Source of the DNA: Pandoraea vervacti
GTDB lineage: Bacteria; Pseudomonadota; Gammaproteobacteria; Burkholderiales; Burkholderiaceae
Direction: 5' to 3'
Assembly: GCF_000934605.2 (NCBI RefSeq)
Contig: NZ_CP010897.2
Span: 186,001-250,000 of the forward strand
DNA: 64,000 bases
The translations under genes were made by a program, and so were the position numbers. The notes beneath the pieces are model-generated. The model made no database searches and was not told the DNA's origin. It saw nothing but the letters and a program-made list of their open reading frames with translations. Shown in pieces: positions 17,941 through 26,041 of the stretch; position 1 is the stretch's first letter, and each line of letters begins with the position of its first letter.

Positions 17941-18576
17941 ATGACGTACGCGGTAAAGGAAATCTTCTACACATTGCAGGGCGAGGGCGCGAACGCTGGC
18001 CGCCCGGCCGTGTTTTGCCGGTTTGCAGGCTGCAACCTGTGGACGGGACGCGAAGAGGACCGTGCTGGGGCCGTGTGCCAGTTTTGCGACACGGATTTCG
18101 TCGGCACCGATGGCGAGAACGGCGGCAAATACCGCACGCCGGCCGATCTGGTCGCCCAGATCGCGGCGCTGTGGCCGCAGAGCGATCGCGCGCACCGCTT
18201 CGTCGTGTGCACGGGCGGCGAGCCGCTGCTCCAGCTCGATGCGCCGCTCATCGACGCGCTGCATGCCGAGGGGTTTCGCATCGCCGTGGAAACCAACGGC
18301 ACGCAGGTCATTCCCGAGGGGATCGACTGGGTGTGCGTGAGCCCCAAGGCCGATGCCGAGATGATCGTCAAGCGCGGGGACGAATTGAAAGTCGTGGTGC
18401 CGCAGGATCGTCAGCGTCTGGCCGATTACGAAACCCTCGACTTCACGCACTTCTATCTTCAGCCGATGGATGGCCCGTTGCGGGACACCAATACGAAGCT
18501 GGCGATCGACTACTGCAAGTCGCATCCGCGCTGGTCGCTGTCGATGCAGACGCACAAATACCTGAATATTCCCTGA
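17941..18576 (+). CDS. queE: 7-carboxy-7-deazaguanine synthase QueE
   Basis: A radical-SAM enzyme that rearranges 6-carboxy-tetrahydropterin to 7-carboxy-7-deazaguanine. The 211-residue protein opens AVKEIFYTLQGEGANAGRPA and has the cluster cysteines in the QueE-type C-x14-C-x2-C spacing (first Cys in AGCNLW, last two in VCQFCDTDF) instead of the common Cx3Cx2C. CTGGEPLLQ is the SAM-binding GGE region. It sits 53 bases after queC and 9 before queD. Confidence 0.95.
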   Translation: MTYAVKEIFYTLQGEGANAGRPAVFCRFAGCNLWTGREEDRAGAVCQFCDTDFVGTDGENGGKYRTPADLVAQIAALWPQSDRAHRFVVCTGGEPLLQLDAPLIDALHAEGFRIAVETNGTQVIPEGIDWVCVSPKADAEMIVKRGDELKVVVPQDRQRLADYETLDFTHFYLQPMDGPLRDTNTKLAIDYCKSHPRWSLSMQTHKYLNIP

Positions 18577-18585
18577 GCCGTTGCC

Positions 18586-19029
18586 GTGATTACGATTACC
18601 CGGAAACTCGAATTCGATGCGGGCCACCGCATTCCCGATCACCGAAGCCAGTGCCGCAATCTGCATGGGCATCGCTATGTGCTGGAAATTACGCTCGCGG
18701 GCGAAGTCAGCCGAGAGAGCGGCGCGTCCGATAACGGCATGGTCATGGATTTCGCCGACGTCAAGGCGCTTGCGAACGAGCACCTTGTCTCCGTATGGGA
18801 CCACGCGTTTCTCGTGTACGAGGGCGACACCGCCGTGCGCAACTTCCTCGAGACGATGCCGGATCACAAGACCGTGGTGTTCGATCGCGTGCCGACCGTC
18901 GAAAACCTCGCGGCGGCGGCGTTCGACAAACTGAGCCACGTGTTCGACGCCCATTACGGCCGTGACCTGCGCCTCGTGCGTCTGCGTCTGTACGAGACGC
19001 CGAACTGCTGGTCCGAAGTCACGGCCTGA
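18586..19029 (+). CDS. queD: 6-carboxy-5,6,7,8-tetrahydropterin synthase QueD
   Basis: Converts dihydroneopterin triphosphate to 6-carboxytetrahydropterin. It has 147 residues with the zinc ligands in FDAGHR and NLHGHRY, and the catalytic Asp/His/Glu region (WDHAFLVYEGD; PTVENLAAAAFDKL). GTG start at 18586, 9 nt after queE. Read-through ends at the hairpin at 19158. Confidence 0.94.
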   Translation: MITITRKLEFDAGHRIPDHRSQCRNLHGHRYVLEITLAGEVSRESGASDNGMVMDFADVKALANEHLVSVWDHAFLVYEGDTAVRNFLETMPDHKTVVFDRVPTVENLAAAAFDKLSHVFDAHYGRDLRLVRLRLYETPNCWSEVTA

Positions 19030-19157
19030 GCGCCGGCAGTCCCGCGTGCCCGTGTCGGCGCCCGTGCCATTGCCTTGGGACGAAACCCGAGAGGAGACGG
19101 ATTCGATACTTTGGCCGCAATCGCGGCGGCGTGCGCGGACCGCATGTCCGAAAGTGC

Positions 19158-19192
19158 AAACCCGCCAGATCAGGCATCTGGCGGGTTTTTTA
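19158..19192 (+). terminator. Intrinsic terminator of queC-queE-queD
   Basis: A 13-bp stem (19158-19170 with 19176-19188), 5-nt loop, followed by a long T-run. It lies 130 bases after queD and just ahead of the next gene's ribosome site. Confidence 0.92.
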
Positions 19193-19207
19193 TTTTTCGG
19201 AGAAGTC

Positions 19208-19738
19208 ATGACAAGAATTTCAGCGTCCGCAGTAGTGGCCCACGATCTGCCGACCGGCGTCCGGCTTTGCGCCGTGCGCCGTGTCGGATCGCGAGAGAGC
19301 CTGCTTTCGTTGGACCACGTCGCCAATCGCCGGGAGGCGTGTGCCGCCGCGACGGAGATACCGTATCGCGTGGGCGTCCACGATGGGGAATTTCACCGGG
19401 AAATCGCTGCTGTGAGGCGATTGCGTCGTTGTGAATGTCACGGTGGCGCTCGGGCGCGCGTGGCAATCGTTGCGCCCAGCGCGCCCCCGGCCGGCGCACC
19501 CGCGCCTGCGATGCATGTGACGCAGGGGCAGTCCGGGCCCGCGTGGGGCGATCCGCCGCCGCCGTATGCGCCGCCGGGAGACATCCCCCCGGCATTGCCT
19601 CCGTGCGCACCGCCGCCATACATGTCGCACGAGGCGATGCTCGTGAGCGGCCCGATGCTGCCCGACCTACCGCCGGCCTACGCGCGTCCCTCGCTCGACT
19701 GGTATTTGCGGCAGGGCTATCCGCGCGCCGATGTCTGA
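19208..19738 (+). CDS. Proline-rich protein with three PPxY motifs, unknown function
   Basis: 176 residues; not recognised. ATG 19208 follows GGAGAAG at a good distance, right after a terminator, so the gene seems to have its own promoter or to be expressed by read-through. Residues 1-85 are mixed and may fold (a start TRISASAVVAHDLPTGVRL). Residues 90-165 are Pro-rich and contain three PPxY motifs, at Tyr120 (PPPPY), Tyr138 (PPPY) and Tyr158 (PPAY). PPxY binds WW domains of eukaryotic NEDD4-type ligases; bacteria rarely have WW domains. There is no signal peptide or membrane segment. It lies 1.8 kb ahead of a T3SS locus, so an effector is possible but unproven. Confidence 0.6.
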   Translation: MTRISASAVVAHDLPTGVRLCAVRRVGSRESLLSLDHVANRREACAAATEIPYRVGVHDGEFHREIAAVRRLRRCECHGGARARVAIVAPSAPPAGAPAPAMHVTQGQSGPAWGDPPPPYAPPGDIPPALPPCAPPPYMSHEAMLVSGPMLPDLPPAYARPSLDWYLRQGYPRADV

Positions 19739-19761
19739 GGCATCGCGTGCCGAATCGGCAA

Positions 19762-19806
19762 GAACAGGGACGAACAGGGACGATAGGGACGAATAGGGAC
19801 GAATCG
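19762..19806 (+). repeat. Short tandem repeat, about 10-bp unit
   Basis: Four to five degenerate copies of a CGAACAGGGA-like 10-mer in the spacer between the PPxY gene and the DsrE-like gene. Copies differ by one or two bases; no function is evident. Confidence 0.6.
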
Positions 19807-19979
19807 ACACCCAACGATACGACTCGCCACGCATCAATACGCAACTGGCTGCGGCGATCGATCGTGCGTCCTGCCGAACAGCGCGTGAGAGCGCGCGTCG
19901 CGCTATGATGCGGCTGGCACACCTTAACCCGACACGAAACCCGGCACGAAACCCGAAATAACGAGAGGGGGACTCCAAC

Positions 19980-20402
19980 ATGAAGACACTGCTGCGCGGC
20001 CTGATGACCGCATTTCTGTTCACCGTTTTTGCCGTGCCGGCGACATCGGCATTCGCAGAAGACAAGGTCGTGTATCACATCAACGATGCGGAGCATCAGG
20101 CACTTGCCGGATTGCGCAACGTTCGCAATCAGCTCGATACCGCGCCGGACACCAAGGTCGTGGTCGTCGCACATTCGCAGGGTGTCGACTTTCTGATGGA
20201 GAGCTACAAGGACGCCGCCACCGTGGGCCCGCTGATCTCCGCGCTGCATGCGCGCGGCGTGAAATTCGAGGTGTGCGAGATCACGCTCAAGCAACGTAAT
20301 CTGAAGAAGGACCAGTTCGTGCTCGATGCGGACTTCACCCCGTCCGGCGTGGTCGAGCTCACGCGCTTGCAGCAAAAGGGCTACGCGTACATTAAGCCGT
20401 AA
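19980..20402 (+). CDS. DsrE-family periplasmic protein
   Basis: 140 residues: a signal peptide (1-26, cleavage after TSAFA) then a DsrE/DsrF-like domain. KVVYHINDAEHQALAGLRNVRNQL and TKVVVVAHSQGVDFLM fit the exported DsrE-like subgroup found next to sulfur-handling genes in other species. Only one Cys remains (FEVCEITL), so sulfur transfer is not certain. GAGAGGGGG lies ahead of the ATG. A terminator follows at 20428, so it appears monocistronic. Confidence 0.85.
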   Translation: MKTLLRGLMTAFLFTVFAVPATSAFAEDKVVYHINDAEHQALAGLRNVRNQLDTAPDTKVVVVAHSQGVDFLMESYKDAATVGPLISALHARGVKFEVCEITLKQRNLKKDQFVLDADFTPSGVVELTRLQQKGYAYIKP

Positions 20403-20427
20403 GCCATTCTGCACACAGACGAAGACG

Positions 20428-20452
20428 CCCCGGCCTCGCGCCGGGGTTTTTG
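20428..20452 (+). terminator. Intrinsic terminator after the DsrE-like gene
   Basis: A 7-bp all-GC stem (20428-20434 with 20440-20446) with a 5-nt loop, then a T-run. Confidence 0.88.
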
Positions 20453-20580
20453 TCTGTCTGCGGAACGTTTTGGGGAGAACGACCATCGACGGGCGTGCGC
20501 GACACGTCGCCGGCAGCCCTGAGGGCAGAGCCTTTTTATTTGGCGCACAATAGGCGCACGTCCGCCCCCGGAGGTGCCCC

Positions 20581-21330
20581 ATGAGAAGTCCCGTTCCGAC
20601 GACGCCCGCTGTGCGCCGCTTGCTCGCCGGCAGCGTGCTTGTGCTCAGCGGCGTGGCGTGCGCGCCGATTCCCTACGCCGTTGCCGCCGCGCAGGCGCCT
20701 GCACAGGCGCTCACCGATCAGGCCGTGCATCACTACGAAGCGGGGCAACAGACGCAAGCGCGCGAAGAATTCCGCCGCGCCGCCGAGCAAGGCAATCGAC
20801 TTGCACAGTTCGATTACGCCATGATGCTGCTCAACGGCGAGGGGGCAGACGCGGATCCGGACGGCGCGGTGCACTGGCTCGAACGTGCAGCGAGCGCGGG
20901 CATGACGCAGGCGCAATACGTCTACGCCAAGATGTTCGACGACGGCTATGTTGTCGGCAAATCCATCCCTCAGGCAAACCTCTGGTACGAAAAGGCGGCT
21001 CGACAAGGCCATGTGCAAGCGCAGGCCGCCATTGCGAACGAGTACTTCATCGGACGCGGTGTCCCCAGAGACTACAAGACCGCCTTCACCTGGTACGAGA
21101 AGGCGGCACGCGGTGGCGACCTCCCGTCGCAATACATCGTCGCGAGTTATTACGAACGTGGTTACGGTGTCGTCACCCCCGATCTCGAACGCGCACGGTT
21201 GTGGTACGGCAAGGCCGCCGCGCAGGGCGACGTGGCCGCACAGGGCAAGCTCGACGCGATGAATCGCGAGCTCGCCCGACAGGCGGCGCCGACGGCGGGC
21301 GCAACGCCGCCAACGCCCGCCGCGAGATAG
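20581..21330 (+). CDS. Secreted Sel1-like repeat protein
   Basis: 249 residues. A signal peptide (about 1-38) then four to five Sel1/TPR-type repeats of about 36 residues (A-x-W-L/Y-E-K/R-A-A-x-x-G pattern: AVHWLERAASAGMTQAQ, ANLWYEKAARQGHVQAQ, AFTWYEKAARGGDLPSQ, ARLWYGKAAAQGDVAAQ). Such proteins are protein-interaction scaffolds in the periplasm or outside the cell. It lies directly before the T3SS operon on the same strand with 173 bases between, but nothing in the sequence ties it to secretion. Confidence 0.87.
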   Translation: MRSPVPTTPAVRRLLAGSVLVLSGVACAPIPYAVAAAQAPAQALTDQAVHHYEAGQQTQAREEFRRAAEQGNRLAQFDYAMMLLNGEGADADPDGAVHWLERAASAGMTQAQYVYAKMFDDGYVVGKSIPQANLWYEKAARQGHVQAQAAIANEYFIGRGVPRDYKTAFTWYEKAARGGDLPSQYIVASYYERGYGVVTPDLERARLWYGKAAAQGDVAAQGKLDAMNRELARQAAPTAGATPPTPAAR

Positions 21331-21413
21331 CGCAACGTGATTCGCAAATCTTGATCGGTCTCAATCCGGTTGCGAAGAATCCCATCATGAATCGCTGATC
21401 GACGGTCGGTATT

Positions 21414-21441
21414 CTCAACCTCAACGAATTCATTGTTGAGG
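21414..21441 (+). promoter_or_regulatory. Candidate operator ahead of the T3SS operon
   Basis: A tandem CTCAAC-CTCAAC (21414-21425) whose second copy forms a 7-bp perfect inverted repeat CCTCAAC (21419-21425) / GTTGAGG (21435-21441) around a GAATTC centre, 62 bases before sctD. Symmetry and place suggest a regulator site; no binding protein is known. Confidence 0.4.
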
Positions 21442-21503
21442 AGCGCGAACGACGACCCACGCCGGAGTCTGACGACTGGCCGGCGTCGCACGCTCGCGAA
21501 GAG

Positions 21504-22715
21504 ATGATGGAATCAGACACCCGACCCGCAGAGATCGACAGCCATCCCCCAGGCGCGGTATTGCGTCTGCTGACCGGGCCGATGCGCGGCTGCGAATTCT
21601 CGCTCTCGCCCGGTGTGACGTTGTTCGTCGTCGGCCCGAGCGACCCGACCTTCGATCGTGGCTGGCAAACCGAGATGCCGCCCAACGCCATCTATGTGCC
21701 GATGGACGGCGACGGCGGCGACAACTTCGAAGTGCTCGTCGACGAGGGAGGACGTGAGGGACTTTTCGTTCGCGTGCTCAATGAAGGGGCGGGAGCGGAG
21801 GTCGCCATCGATGCGTCGCAGATCGCCCGCATGGGCGACGTGCGGGTCGGCGTGAAGCGTATCGACGAACCCTGGTCGGACGACGTGCAGCGCAGCCTGT
21901 GTGCCGATGCGCGACTGGACGACGTGACCCGCCCCGCGGCACGGCAACGCCGCTGGACGCGAACGCTCGTGTCGTGCACGGTCCTCATGCTGCTGGTGGG
22001 CGGCGCGTACTACTACTGGCAAGCCGGCCCGCAGCGGCAGGCCCAAAGCGTTGCCGACTATCTCGAATCGCTCGGCGGGCGCGCCACGGTGCTGCCGGGC
22101 AACGACGGCCACATCTATGTCCTCAGCGAAAACCGCGAGGAGCGCAATGCGCTCGCACGTGCGCTCGGCACCGAGGTCATCAAGCGTGAACGGCTGGTGC
22201 TCATGGCGCTCGACGAAGAGAACGCACGCATCACCCAGTGGATCGACGCATCGCGCACCGACGTGCTGTATTTCAAGCTGTCTCTGGAGGACCCCGCGTC
22301 CCCGGAGTTGTGGATCAACCGCAAGAAGAACGGCCTGTCCGAAGCGGACATGGCGCGGTTTCGCGAGTCGCTGCTGGAGAAGATTCCCTACGCCAGGCGC
22401 GTGAGCATCACGTTGCACGACGAGAGCGAAGCGAGTGGTGAGGCTGAAGACGCGCTCAGGCGGCAGATGGTGCCATTCCTTCGCACCGATACGCCCGAAG
22501 GCGTGACGTTCCATATCAGTACCGAGCTCGACGACGTTCAACTACGCCGGCTCTACGGCTTCATGCAGACGTTCGAGAAGCGCTGGGGAAAACGCCTGGT
22601 GCATTTCAACATCGACCTGCGCGACGACTGGACCGCCCAGCAATCGTATGCGTACGGCACAGCAGCGTATGTGAAAGACGGGCCACACCAGTGGCGCTTC
22701 ATCAATCGACAGTAA
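21504..22715 (+). CDS. sctD: T3SS inner-membrane outer-ring protein SctD (PrgH/BsaM-like)
   Basis: First gene of the secretion locus. The 403-residue protein has a cytoplasmic FHA-like N-domain (GAVLRLLTGPMRGCEFSL to about 130), one TM segment (TLVSCTVLMLLVGGAYYYW, near 155) and a large periplasmic part of ring-building modules, as in PrgH/MxiG. The PrgH/EprH family is found only in the SPI-1/Mxi-Spa type. Two ATG codons stand in tandem (21504, 21507) after GAAGAG. sctF follows 19 bases later. Confidence 0.9.
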   Translation: MMESDTRPAEIDSHPPGAVLRLLTGPMRGCEFSLSPGVTLFVVGPSDPTFDRGWQTEMPPNAIYVPMDGDGGDNFEVLVDEGGREGLFVRVLNEGAGAEVAIDASQIARMGDVRVGVKRIDEPWSDDVQRSLCADARLDDVTRPAARQRRWTRTLVSCTVLMLLVGGAYYYWQAGPQRQAQSVADYLESLGGRATVLPGNDGHIYVLSENREERNALARALGTEVIKRERLVLMALDEENARITQWIDASRTDVLYFKLSLEDPASPELWINRKKNGLSEADMARFRESLLEKIPYARRVSITLHDESEASGEAEDALRRQMVPFLRTDTPEGVTFHISTELDDVQLRRLYGFMQTFEKRWGKRLVHFNIDLRDDWTAQQSYAYGTAAYVKDGPHQWRFINRQ

Positions 22716-22734
22716 GACAGGAGACCAGACGCAC

Positions 22735-23004
22735 ATGTCGACCCCGCCCCCCTATACCCCGCCGCCCCTGCCGGACGACGCAACGCTTCTCGAGTTCATC
22801 TCGTATGGCTTCAACGAGCCCGTCAACACGCTCAAAAAGCGCATGGAAGACGCATTGGAAGCGGTCAAGAACGATCCGACCGATTCTGCTTCGATGGCGA
22901 CATTCCAATCCGCCATGGCCGCTTATACCTCATTGCGCGCCGCCCAGTCCGGGACCGTCAAGTCGCTCAAGGACGCTGTCCAGGGCGTCGTCTCCAAATA
23001 CTGA
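22735..23004 (+). CDS. sctF: T3SS needle filament protein SctF (PrgI/BsaL-like)
   Basis: The polymerising needle subunit. At 89 residues it has the needle size and pattern: a Pro-rich N-terminus (TPPPYTPPPLPDD), helix 1 (LLEFISYGFNEPVNTLKKRM), a turn with P-x-D (KNDPTDSASM), and helix 2 ending at VSKY. The P-x-D/N-P turn and terminal Tyr match PrgI/MxiH. It starts after GGAG. Confidence 0.92.
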   Translation: MSTPPPYTPPPLPDDATLLEFISYGFNEPVNTLKKRMEDALEAVKNDPTDSASMATFQSAMAAYTSLRAAQSGTVKSLKDAVQGVVSKY

Positions 23005-23086
23005 CGAGGCCTGCGTCGTCGCCGTCGCTTGCTACCCAACACCGAACGTTATCGAATGTTATCGAGCGTTTCCGAACGAGGTTGCC

Positions 23087-23392
23087 ATGTCATTTGATCC
23101 TTCGTTGTCGTCGATCTCCGCGATGTACAAATCATCGGAACCGGTGCTTGCCGCCGACCCCGGCGCCGGGCAGTCGCTGGAGTCGCGCGTCGTGAACGCG
23201 CTGTCCACCATGTCTGCCGGGTTCGAGGCACAGCGTGCCGACATCGCGAACGTCACCGCCAACTTCGACGTCACCGACGTCGGCAGCGCCGTCGAGTTGC
23301 AGACGAAACTTGCCGACTACGGTATCGGGGTGCAGTTCGTGGCCACCGTAGCGCGTAAAACGGTGGGCGCCGTGGAGGCATTGCTGCGGTGA
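23087..23392 (+). CDS. sctI: T3SS inner-rod protein SctI (PrgJ/BsaK-like)
   Basis: 101 residues, in the position of prgJ between needle and lipoprotein. ATG 23087 follows CGAGG; the open frame runs further upstream but that part overlaps sctF out of frame. The C-terminal 40 residues are the helical segment of inner-rod proteins (DVGSAVELQTKLADYGIGVQF, VARKTVGAVEALL), which polymerise through a helix resembling that of the needle. Stop overlaps the sctJ start (TGATG). Confidence 0.85.
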   Translation: MSFDPSLSSISAMYKSSEPVLAADPGAGQSLESRVVNALSTMSAGFEAQRADIANVTANFDVTDVGSAVELQTKLADYGIGVQFVATVARKTVGAVEALLR

Positions 23393-24204
23393 TGTCGCGC
23401 TTCGTCTTCCCCTTCGTCGTGGTGCTGCTTCTGACGGGCTGCCGCAAGGCCGAGACGCTGCTAAGCGCGCTCGACCAGCAGCAGGCCAACGAAGTGGCCG
23501 CCGTACTGCTGCGCCACAACATTGCGGCCGAGAAAATCGACGGGGGGAAGGCGGGCTACACGATCACGGTAGATGCGGCGGATTTTCCGCAGGCGGTCGA
23601 CTGGCTCAAGACCTACGATCTGCCGCCGCGCCCGCGCATGGAGATTGCGCAGATGTTTCCGCCCGATTCGCTCGTTGCCTCCCCCCGGGCCGAGCGCGCG
23701 CGCCTGTATTCGGCGATCGAGCAGCGTCTGGAGCAATCGGTGCGCCTGATGCAGGGCGTGCTTGCCGCGCGGGTGCATGTGAGCTACGACGTCGATGGGC
23801 AAAACGGCGAACCTGCGAAGCGCAGTCCGCACATCTCGGCAGTGGTCGTCTATCAGAGTGGTGCGAACGGCACCGAACTCATCAACGATATCCGGCGATT
23901 CCTGAAGAACAGCGTCGAGGACCTGCGCTACGAGAATATCTCTGTCGTGTTGTCGCAGCAGCCAGCCATGCTCGGGGCACAAGCGCCGATGCCGCTCGCC
24001 CGGCCCGAGGACAGTGGCGTCGCGATCTGGCCATTTGTCGTGATCGGCGTATTCGCGTGCTTCGTCGCGGCCGTCGGCGTGGGCATGAAGGTGCGCGCGT
24101 CGGGCTGGTCGGGCAGGACCGTCGGTAGGGGCGATACCGCTGGCGCGTCCGGGCCCGCCGGCGTATCTGCAATGTCCGGCATGTCCGACGGCAAGGAGCG
24201 CTGA
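23392..24204 (+). CDS. sctJ: T3SS inner-membrane ring lipoprotein SctJ (PrgK/BsaJ-like)
   Basis: 270 residues. A signal peptide with lipobox LLLTGC (Cys about residue 17) is followed by the YscJ/FliF ring domains (TLLSALDQQQANEVAAVLLRHNI; YDVDGQNGEPAKRSPHISAVVVY), then a C-terminal TM (IWPFVVIGVFACFVAAVGVGM) and a Gly/Ser cytoplasmic tail. A GTG three bases before the ATG is an alternative start. Translational coupling with sctI is likely (overlap TGATG). Confidence 0.95.
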   Translation: MSRFVFPFVVVLLLTGCRKAETLLSALDQQQANEVAAVLLRHNIAAEKIDGGKAGYTITVDAADFPQAVDWLKTYDLPPRPRMEIAQMFPPDSLVASPRAERARLYSAIEQRLEQSVRLMQGVLAARVHVSYDVDGQNGEPAKRSPHISAVVVYQSGANGTELINDIRRFLKNSVEDLRYENISVVLSQQPAMLGAQAPMPLARPEDSGVAIWPFVVIGVFACFVAAVGVGMKVRASGWSGRTVGRGDTAGASGPAGVSAMSGMSDGKER

Positions 24205-24206
24205 CC

Positions 24207-24818
24207 ATGTCGATGAAGCTCCCCCCCGGCCTGCACGAGTCGCAAAGCGCCATCGCGGTGGGCTGGCGCACGATGATGTTCGACCCGGCGTCCTATATCC
24301 ATGCGGCCCGCTTCGTCTACCCGGCGCAATTCTCGTCGCCCCGCCAGCGTGCGGTCATCAACGAGATGCTTCTGGAAGGCTTCCGGCTCGACAGTCACTG
24401 GCCCCTCGATCAGATCGGGATCGTGGAGCGCCCGTGGGTGCTGAACTGGCGACGACTGCCACAGGTGGCCTATCTGATGGGATGTCAGGCACGCAAGGCG
24501 AGTCTGTGCCGACGTGCCGCGTTGCTGCGGCTTCCCGCGTGGGCATACGCCTATACCCAACTGCCGGTGCTCGACGCCAAGCCGTCGGTCACCGATGTGC
24601 CACCGTCGCATGCGGACCTGCTCGCCGAGGGGTACGTGCGTCTGATGGCGCTGGGGGCATCGCTGCGCGAGCCACTGCGCCAGCGCTTGCCCTTGCTGTT
24701 TCCTCCCATTGATTCGTACGCCGCAGACGTGCCCGATACGCGCGACGTGCGACTGTTCGTGACCGCGCTGCAATATGCCAAGAAGCATCCCCATTCCCCC
24801 CCGGACACCGGTCATTGA
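24207..24818 (+). CDS. sctK: T3SS sorting-platform adaptor SctK (OrgA-like)
   Basis: A 203-residue cytoplasmic protein in the position of orgA. The MxiK/OrgA family joins the ring base to the ATPase cradle. AAGGAG precedes the ATG. Recognised from position, size, the family-typical DPASYIHAARFVYP N-terminus and the Trp-rich central part; sequence conservation in this family is weak. Its end overlaps the sctL start by 44 nt, which implies coupled translation. Confidence 0.82.
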   Translation: MSMKLPPGLHESQSAIAVGWRTMMFDPASYIHAARFVYPAQFSSPRQRAVINEMLLEGFRLDSHWPLDQIGIVERPWVLNWRRLPQVAYLMGCQARKASLCRRAALLRLPAWAYAYTQLPVLDAKPSVTDVPPSHADLLAEGYVRLMALGASLREPLRQRLPLLFPPIDSYAADVPDTRDVRLFVTALQYAKKHPHSPPDTGH

Positions 24819-25560
24819 CGGGGTGATCGTTCCGCAGGCCCAACTGGTTCGCGGCGTGATGCATGCACGTGTCGACGACGACATTCGTCATTGGGCGAAG
24901 CGCCGCGTCGTCGAGTCGCAGCGCGTGCTGGACGCGCAACGCCTGCAGGCGATGCGCGAAGGGTATCGGGACGGCCTGGCAGCCGCGCTGGAAGATGTGG
25001 TGGCGCATCTGATGCGCACCGAACACCTGTGCGACAAGTGGCGCAGCGACATGACGGAGCAGGTGCGCGAGGTGCTGACGTCGGCATCGCAACATCCGCA
25101 CGCGCTGCTCGCCGCGCTCGACGATGCGGTGCAGACACTTGCAGGTCCGCGCAGCGCGACCTCGATCACTATCGTCTTGCCGCTGCGGCTCAAGCCACGT
25201 CGCGAGGAAATTCTGGCGCGCGTGAGCGCCGTCGCACAGATGCCGGTGACGCTCGAATTCCGGGCGAGAGACGCGCGCATTTCGGTGATGCGGGGCGACG
25301 CCGTCATCGAGTACGACCCACAGGATTACGTCGCGCGGGCCGAGGCCGCGCTCGATATCGACCCGCGCGCACCCAGGCAGGACCTGCGCGATCTGCTCGC
25401 GGCGTCGTTGTCGTCGCTGACCGAGCGCGTGAACGAACTGAGCGGGTGCTCGCACACGCAAGCGCATGAGGTGAGCGCCGGTGGGCGCGCCATGGGGCAA
25501 GCCGAAATGCCGGGTGACGCGCTCGCACCGCAAGACGAGCCATTTCGCAACGGAGAGTGA
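24775..25560 (+). CDS. sctL: T3SS stator protein SctL (OrgB-like)
   Basis: 261 residues. HrpE/YscL/FliH-type regulator of the secretion ATPase. An N-terminal segment with the family's IPPRTPVIDGVIVP start is followed by a helical region (VVESQRVLDAQRLQAMREGYRDGL) and a C-terminal domain of about 100 residues that binds the ATPase N-terminus. It overlaps sctK by 44 nt and the next ORF at the stop. Confidence 0.85.
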   Translation: MPRSIPIPPRTPVIDGVIVPQAQLVRGVMHARVDDDIRHWAKRRVVESQRVLDAQRLQAMREGYRDGLAAALEDVVAHLMRTEHLCDKWRSDMTEQVREVLTSASQHPHALLAALDDAVQTLAGPRSATSITIVLPLRLKPRREEILARVSAVAQMPVTLEFRARDARISVMRGDAVIEYDPQDYVARAEAALDIDPRAPRQDLRDLLAASLSSLTERVNELSGCSHTQAHEVSAGGRAMGQAEMPGDALAPQDEPFRNGE

Positions 25561-25562
25561 GG

Positions 25563-25877
25563 ATGACGACCGCGATTGAGGGACCCACCACGAGATTGCC
25601 CGACGCCATCGACGAAGGGATGCCATACGTGACGCTGGCGCAGCGGGTGAGGGAGATGCCGTCGGACGAGGCATCGGCGCTGGACATCGATCCACTGACG
25701 ACTCCGTCGCCCCCGCCGCCGTCATCGCTATTCCCGTCGCCGGAGCCCGACGACAGCGGCAAGCGGGGTGACGACGAACCCATGGAGTGGCCCGAGTTCT
25801 TCAACAAGATCCTGACGCTGGAGTGGTTCGACGGATGGATGGAACGCGCACAAGAGATGGTCGACAACGGCGAATGA
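25563..25877 (+). CDS. Small acidic ORF between sctL and the InvF-like gene, unknown
   Basis: 104 residues, not recognised. It begins immediately after the sctL stop (GAGTGAGGATG gives a good ribosome site) and is strongly acidic with a Pro/Ser stretch in the middle (PSPPPPSSLFPSPEPDDS). The only region with helical character is the end (MEWPEFFNKILTLEWFDGWMERAQEMV). In Salmonella this place is taken by orgC, a secreted needle-assembly helper of about 150 residues; I see no sequence evidence that this is OrgC. Confidence 0.6.
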   Translation: MTTAIEGPTTRLPDAIDEGMPYVTLAQRVREMPSDEASALDIDPLTTPSPPPPSSLFPSPEPDDSGKRGDDEPMEWPEFFNKILTLEWFDGWMERAQEMVDNGE

Positions 25878-26041
25878 GCGTGTAGTGAACGGTTGGTGGG
25901 GCATGCGTGGCGCCTGCAAGGGCCAACTTGGGCGGGAAGTCGATCGATGTCGGAGAAGTCGGCGTTAGCCGCGTCGGGTGCAGGCGTCACACAGTGGCGA
26001 AACAGATGAGCCGTCGGGTGCCGGCGGGAAGCGAGGTGGCG

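Noticed and set aside
22735..22770. PPPY motif in the N-terminus of the needle protein
   Set aside because: A single motif in the naturally Pro-rich needle N-terminus; needle function explains it better than a WW ligand.
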